DNA from: CAYZQH01 sp050300015 | Lineage (GTDB): Bacteria > Pseudomonadota > Gammaproteobacteria > Pseudomonadales > Cellvibrionaceae | Direction of reading: 5' to 3' | Length of the DNA: 64,000 bases | Assembly (NCBI GenBank): GCA_050300015.1 | Contig: JBNKWZ010000008.1 | Span: forward strand, 1-64,000 | Shown here: one piece after another, positions 62,701 through 64,000 of the stretch | How the letters are laid out: every line of letters begins with the position of its first letter | Position numbering within the stretch: position 1 is the first letter of the stretch | The notes under the pieces: generated by a model | What the model saw: the letters and a program-made list of their open reading frames with translations, nothing else | Databases searched by the model: none | What the model was told of the DNA's origin: nothing | Position numbers and translations under genes: made by a program

Positions 62701-64000
62701 TAACCCGCGCCGATTTGGGCATCGCCATTCCCCGATATTTGCCATTCAATACCAGCACCTGGGGCAGTGGTCACGGTCACATTCACATCATCAATGCCAG
62801 CGCCGCCAAACAAACGGTTACCAGCGTTGGTGGGGTTAGTGATATTAAAGGTGTCATTGCCACCGTCGCCGTATACATCCAAACCCGTTGGATCGGACAA
62901 ATTAAAGACATCGCTTTGGTTGCCGCCATGAATCACTTTTAGCGTGCCTGGGTTAAAGGCTATACCGCTGTCGCCCGCCTGTGTTTCAATGCGGCCAGCG
63001 CCATTAAATTCCACAGACCAAACGTTATAAGCATTGGGTGAGAACACTTCATCACCACCCGAGATTAAACTCATGCCTGTAAAATCGGTTACACCGGCAG
63101 TACTCTCAAGGCTGCCGCTGAAGTCTTGATTTAGGCGCCATATTTCACCACCCGCATTGGCTTGAATCGTTCCTGTACCAACACCGTCTACGGTCCCGCT
63201 TATTACGCCATTTCGCTCAAAGGTAAAGCTGTCGTTTTGTGTAGCGGAGCCAGTAAGATTTTCGATATTTTGAAACGGGCTATCCGCCCAAACGGTACCA
63301 GTATTTTTACCCGTAATTGTCCAAGGTACTTCATTGGGGCTTTGAACGATGAGTGTGTCGGTACCCATACCACCATTAATATCACCAAAGCTCTCTGTTG
63401 GTATCGCACCAACTGTCACTCGAATTTGATCGTCTCCGCCACCGGCGTTGATCCTTACGTTATTACCCGTTTCAACAGTGAACTGATCAGTTCCTGTCCC
63501 GCCATGAAGTGTTCCAGGGGAGATGGTGAAAAATGCGCTGTTACCTCCAGCACTAAGCGTTAAAAAACCGCGAAAAGTCACATCCCAATTGGTATCGACA
63601 TTAGGGCCAAATAATTCTGAACCTGAATTGCTCGCGTAAAATCCACCACTGCCCATATTTTCAAATTCTGTCGCACCCGCAGTATTTTCTACAGTCCCTG
63701 AGATCAGATCATCGTTAAACCGCCAGATGTCAACTTCACCTCCGATAGTCGCGTCGCCGCCGCCATCGACACCAGATGAAATTACGCCTCCTTGTGCAAA
63801 AACGAAAGTGTCAGGACCGCCTCCACCTACAAGGCGGTCAGCGCCCGTAAAAGGAAACGTGTTTCCAACAAGCAAATATTCACCGCTACCATCACCCGTT
63901 ATATTCCAAGTACCACCCTGTTGATCGCCTTCAATGGTAAGTAGGCCTGTGGTAATAACATTTTGAACTTGGTCAACACTGATATTGGCATTCGCACCAA
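50757..64000 (-). CDS. Giant repeat exoprotein, probable TpsA cargo (partial, N-terminus beyond right edge)
   Basis: The frame is open from the stop at 50757 to the window edge, at least 4413 residues. The first in-window start-like codon (TTG at 63875) is not the start, since coding continues upstream (SVDQVQNVITTGLLTIEGDQ). Most of it is several dozen imperfect repeats of about 55-75 residues. A Trp strand (NTWAITGTGVGSVEG) and a Phe strand (FTNVENLVGG) are followed by Gly/Asp turns such as GGAGDDQFNL, like RTX nonapeptides. From about 52600 to 50950 the pattern changes to filamentous-haemagglutinin-like strands (GDLTLNVAAGNITLAGANAI). The tail is acidic (YDVDEDEEDY). The N-terminal TPS domain would lie outside the window. 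The role is probably a surface or secreted adhesin or matrix protein exported by the adjacent TpsB. Confidence 0.85.
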   Translation of the reverse strand, partial: GANANISVDQVQNVITTGLLTIEGDQQGGTWNITGDGSGEYLLVGNTFPFTGADRLVGGGGPDTFVFAQGGVISSGVDGGGDATIGGEVDIWRFNDDLISGTVENTAGATEFENMGSGGFYASNSGSELFGPNVDTNWDVTFRGFLTLSAGGNSAFFTISPGTLHGGTGTDQFTVETGNNVRINAGGGDDQIRVTVGAIPTESFGDINGGMGTDTLIVQSPNEVPWTITGKNTGTVWADSPFQNIENLTGSATQNDSFTFERNGVISGTVDGVGTGTIQANAGGEIWRLNQDFSGSLESTAGVTDFTGMSLISGGDEVFSPNAYNVWSVEFNGAGRIETQAGDSGIAFNPGTLKVIHGGNQSDVFNLSDPTGLDVYGDGGNDTFNITNPTNAGNRLFGGAGIDDVNVTVTTAPGAGIEWQISGNGDAQIGAGYTATEMENFGGGDQTDRFVFAADALVGTVSGGAGNDTFDIAQGVSIVSLLGGAGDDSVIYTGTAAVNDMDLGADIDTLDISALNATALVTATNVGAFLNTTFASAPEIFIGPNYGNVQPGSDEQNIWRITGEGEGSLTYQENNQDVTLYFTGKTQLTGGAGDDIFYFESADAWINGNAGIIGGAGDNSIEVTANGIVANWLINGNDAGELTLNNTNQTTLFDGIAQLIGGTGQDNFTLAQGGSITSVDGGVGPGINTLTISHTGDANWNLGGLNSVTGISDFLNIQNVVGGTGTDTFNWDELSSVINVDGGASVTDRIIAAGSNVSVNLNSGTILTDTEVDGSFQNINQIDASGAATATVNASGSFTIGSTSDVDGTQLTGFNGFTGASSTYTIVEMGNYDITDTGGDGSLTVNADVGGNIVSWRLSTADGSNVSVLSQDGAIANETTFSGMAQLAGSPGVDVLNLADFDILGNYTSIDAGGGNNQLHSPDVQSTRWDVDDQGVSLNNSFKLAGFTELYGSNQVDVIEICDCSNISFVNSLGGDDKFILGNNVSISYIDAGDGNDTFSIEGNITADLIEGGAGDNKIVLDHGSNTAWTLGETNMFSNIAKFSNIAQIEGSRGNDTVTWSSASDVKSFNAGGGDDSLANVGGVGSWKVNTTDSTLSESGAVLTFNGFETLVGSDQGDAYLLNSIQDITLDSSAAKGTLATTVNGELTWDITDSYIGAVTDVANNTTTNFTGIEFINSDGTANDAVTFAPNTMMGGISVGAGDDSITLADAVDAGVLSPGAGNDVINLSGLSLVVDILNVPVPGSGVLYTLADLTDDFEQTIRTGSSTAVVSIDGYDVDWQVAADGTLTVDYQGALTDSKTFDNVVAITGADGTDNFNLADGAVLTGGVDGGAGLNTLTDASNAGTWALNEDLSGSLQTTAGDTPFDNINVLSGGGSLIAPDANAEWDINAGGAGTLTVADVSIDFYSGLNFTAGSMDDTVRVSADYNQAGDYSDIVTFDAGAGNNVVQGPDADMVWDITGAATYKTTPGLVFNNLTRIEGGTGSDQFVVYNNAALMELVGNVGALAAGENNQISFADASAGTDVQWTLTDVGTGTVTADAGAVDITFSGVQTIASPETVTGTNQLAITTAEDLEWTLTAADAGVVQSADATQTWVTYSNITSLAGGTGDDVLVGLDQVNTWNINAGGQGDLNQTTTFANMDSFIGGDDADTFNVAGGSNLGFIWGQAGDDVVILNDGVVTRETLLGGDGDDTLDMSSLTTAQEFNFDLNAFSDGLQQEEFEEVIASEEGFAFYAGAGDVDWQIAADGSFSITKNGQTYDIATGYATLRGGDGDNTFNLAGANSAIETIEGSANGNNTLTATELVNTWLIDGVNSGTLNSDGAQEITFSAIANLIGGLEVDNFTIATGGTVASIVGGEGGDALVIADDNITNDWIIGASSSVASVTRFTGIEAITGNINNDTFTFVEATDVTSINAGDGIDTLNLEAYGSADVNINSGIAGNIDFASTENFVVDIKALATFTGLNENGVWTVGDAGTVNYASTGVEYSFAGFAGVIGGTGDDAYTLNSMIHSITDAGGNDSLILAATPTNGALWVVNGVGNTYLSDVADVETITDATPYVGTTDGQAIYGMETITGSGANDAFIIADPADMPVLDGGLGDNNLVVATGDNTWVINDTTTTLNGTDHQNFAYFAGGDQADNFTVANTTLGNLYTNAGDDSVILGEGVIPIANTALDGGVGDDTLDMSGLTTAQIYDYDTKALKDGLAYDNFEVIAPSDAGFAFDAGAGDVNWDINGDGSFTITKDGVTSGEQSGYDILIGGDGENVFVLTGTNTYITAIQGSDTGNDTLTASNLINDWLLTGANSGTLTGDGANAITFSAIANLVGGADVDTFTAQEGSSFASISGGAGVDHLQLDAFTTQANNQWDLGANSSLAFDGTSIVASFDGIEQITGNDNNNALSLSAGSTVTRIRMGAGDDELAINGLDAEIDLINNTLNGTVQLEGLEQYQADPAQANTLIGLNEDADWQLANTTDGTVTFATSNQTVTFGGFNNLEAGTGIDTLTKTDAIATDWQITEANAGAMTAASTTTFSGVEQVTSGAGDDTFTLASLTASLESLDGGDGNDTLQGADQTNTWAITGTGVGSVEGLPNFTNVENLVGGSAVDTFDLAAGVQMGDISGGAGDDQFNLAQSAQAGVLAGDAGDDTFVLNSGVIVTRVDGGDHNIGDTLDLFAFGAAVEIDFLGNENSAVVNTNIENKVLDPDQTAFFGGDGDNLWEINAEGTGTLTKLEGEYANQTFVINPSAKLRGGDGDDTFVFVEAGNVTGSVDGGAGDNTLQSKDLASDWLITGVNSGELSSDDGTGTLFANIANLIGADSAVDTFTVEVAGAIASLNAGASAGDNLVVQSVLAANWSLGSASQMASGTVQTQLLGLETITAGDGDDTVVVVDAASPTTTFDGGAGVNTWDTTALAAPVTLDLTANTVDTVNTAGFSGFSANGTVDNTLVGVDADSTWAVTGTGAGTVSTAGNTVSFDGFNTLNAGSGKDEITFAGGSVATLDAGAGDDTLTANNAANTWALGANSGTLASGTDATAFSNVEALVGGTESDDFTLAADATGVTSLDGAGGVNSLSGPDVATDWLLTSDFAGSVMSVAFSNIQTLFGGVDADTFTIADDITVGEIYGGAGNDYFDIGFGVTGDSFYGDTGDDEFHVGRDLVLSGYIDAGADGKVMGDLLNLGLFLPDPLAETLQEEVGFNFINFIDPDEILPPNPKGEFDLSRRDTTNVWYITGDQAGRVEIETATGVRTYEFTEVHTLRGGGGDDTFIFETASPIEGMTFDGGASIGTGDDVLTGQDLINQWLINGVNSGTFTTEGAAEANTFMGIASIIGGNQADTFTIEGAGSIANVSGAAGADTLVANTGVANTWSLSPTATTLNTTTGFAEIEQLVGGDLADTFDLSGPLTDVVQIDGAAGSDVLNLLNTAPAVVDLQTQTVDGLAFIGIDTLAGTAAGSVLQGADVDTVWSVTGDQTGAVAFVSPVEGNTVNIGFEGFADLEGGSAEDTLDVSTLTTDTDITLAGNDATVDQLGVTLASTDAVTGSQLATTTLHGASDQAYAWTIDGVRAGRVAPQGQTSGLSFNEVGAIVGGDHDDAFTVTEANSRVALDGGGQASADTVDYSGANGNVTVRLVSTLDGSTDAVTGIERVQGNNRGSESLTTAELVAGDTNNTWTIGDLDGAGEADGVNDGELNNGLTTVAFTDFNILTGGNGEDSFVQTNGIVVGALNGGAGNDSLVATVQGANPGTQFNGGAGSDTLTIEGATSEHTATYTPGVNGAEFVFAANDETYRVSHTDVETLAENSAASNLVVKGSAAADILQMINGGFIVNGTNTVNHSDKQSVFFDVGSNDVIELVENIQLPGTLRVRNGSVMTNNPTNASISADALVLDTVGSVGELNARIRTDVNTLQVTNGIGDIALEIQNGVDIGESSFTGALDLVALTGDITSNAAISGSGDLTLNVAAGNITLAGANAIVGDASLLAANGDVLLNNTANAGVVTRIAQLQATNASITSGSHLFGLGEANVSGDTQLAAGGDIAFESVVNDFNHLAISDANNVSLVDQNQLIVDGITASGTVKIRSIGLEVAQPVVGADLNLDAGSGSAQLDADLTATQGNVAVSANRINQNGAINAPKGAVTLNANTTVDQKGSVVASNDVNINAATGDVVMDSDSSINSDAGNVYIIAGNDAIVSNVSTQSEVTVNATQGSVVDGNGTESNVTGSKLTATANSGVGSTDALETTVDSVDVNTNTGNVGVSNTGSLVVDAAKTGDGSVSLKTSDDLELKGNSVNAGGNESVVELVSVNANVKQTGPAGEPAVTASTAIVRAPNGGVGQGGISFNVDKNLIIIAKAKAGAITNSDPTVIPVERFSSSYKFEDQLVNVEPADELNPSIFIKVKSYFHNDISLRLPIDQLYDVDEDEEDY

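Noticed and set aside
63873..63875. TTG as start of the giant exoprotein
   Set aside because: The frame continues with the same repeat-like sequence to the window edge, and there is no signal peptide or ribosome site at the TTG.
50757..64000. Type I secreted RTX toxin
   Set aside because: No ABC exporter, HlyD or acyltransferase genes nearby, no toxin domain seen, and the C-terminus is haemagglutinin-like. The adjacent TpsB fits better.

Overview
The window is chromosomal DNA from a gammaproteobacterium, most likely a marine polysaccharide degrader related to Cellvibrionaceae (the Saccharophagus/Simiduia/Teredinibacter type). This rests on the housekeeping gene order (yicC | rph, crc, pyrE, slmA, argB, algC, coaBC, radC, rpmB, rpmG), on a Pseudomonas-like Crc, and on large TonB-dependent receptors linked to tryptophan-halogenase-like genes. 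The assignment is inference; no rRNA or other taxonomic marker is present.

Layout. 1-3224: an RHS/YD-repeat exoprotein (minus strand, cut by the left edge) faces a small secreted single-YD-repeat protein. 3225-4172: remains of a Fic-family gene with a frameshift and an in-frame stop. 4173-18948: conserved housekeeping genes for RNA processing (yicC, rph), catabolite control (crc), pyrimidine, arginine and CoA synthesis (pyrE, argB, coaBC), nucleoid occlusion (slmA), exopolysaccharide sugar phosphates (algC), ribosomal proteins (rpmB, rpmG), DNA repair (mutM), RadC, and an orphan hydantoinase-A-like gene. dut, usual between coaBC and algC in pseudomonads, is absent there.

19137-39040 is the most distinctive part: two parallel minus-strand blocks. 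Each has a roughly 1185-residue TonB-dependent receptor, a terminator-like hairpin with a T tract, then three halogenase-family genes in the order canonical, degenerate, canonical. Between the blocks lies one plus-strand lipoprotein with a CBM4/9-like domain and three related beta-sandwich-like domains, divergent from the first receptor. I infer a glycan capture and uptake locus in which the lipoprotein and receptors handle a polymer or oligosaccharide. The role of the flavoenzymes, and of a catalytically dead-looking partner in each triplet, is unknown.

39661-48455: polA, a small secreted protein, and tamA-tamB. 48678-64000: a two-partner secretion pair, a TpsB transporter and a giant exoprotein of more than 4400 residues that runs off the right edge. 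The exoprotein is built from several dozen Trp-containing repeats with RTX-like glycine/aspartate turns, followed by a filamentous-haemagglutinin-like C-terminal part.

A dispersed intergenic repeat family sits just downstream of a terminator or terminator-like hairpin at four places (after rpmG, after both halogenase triplets, after polA), each time in the same orientation relative to transcription. One copy carries a 45-bp tandem array.
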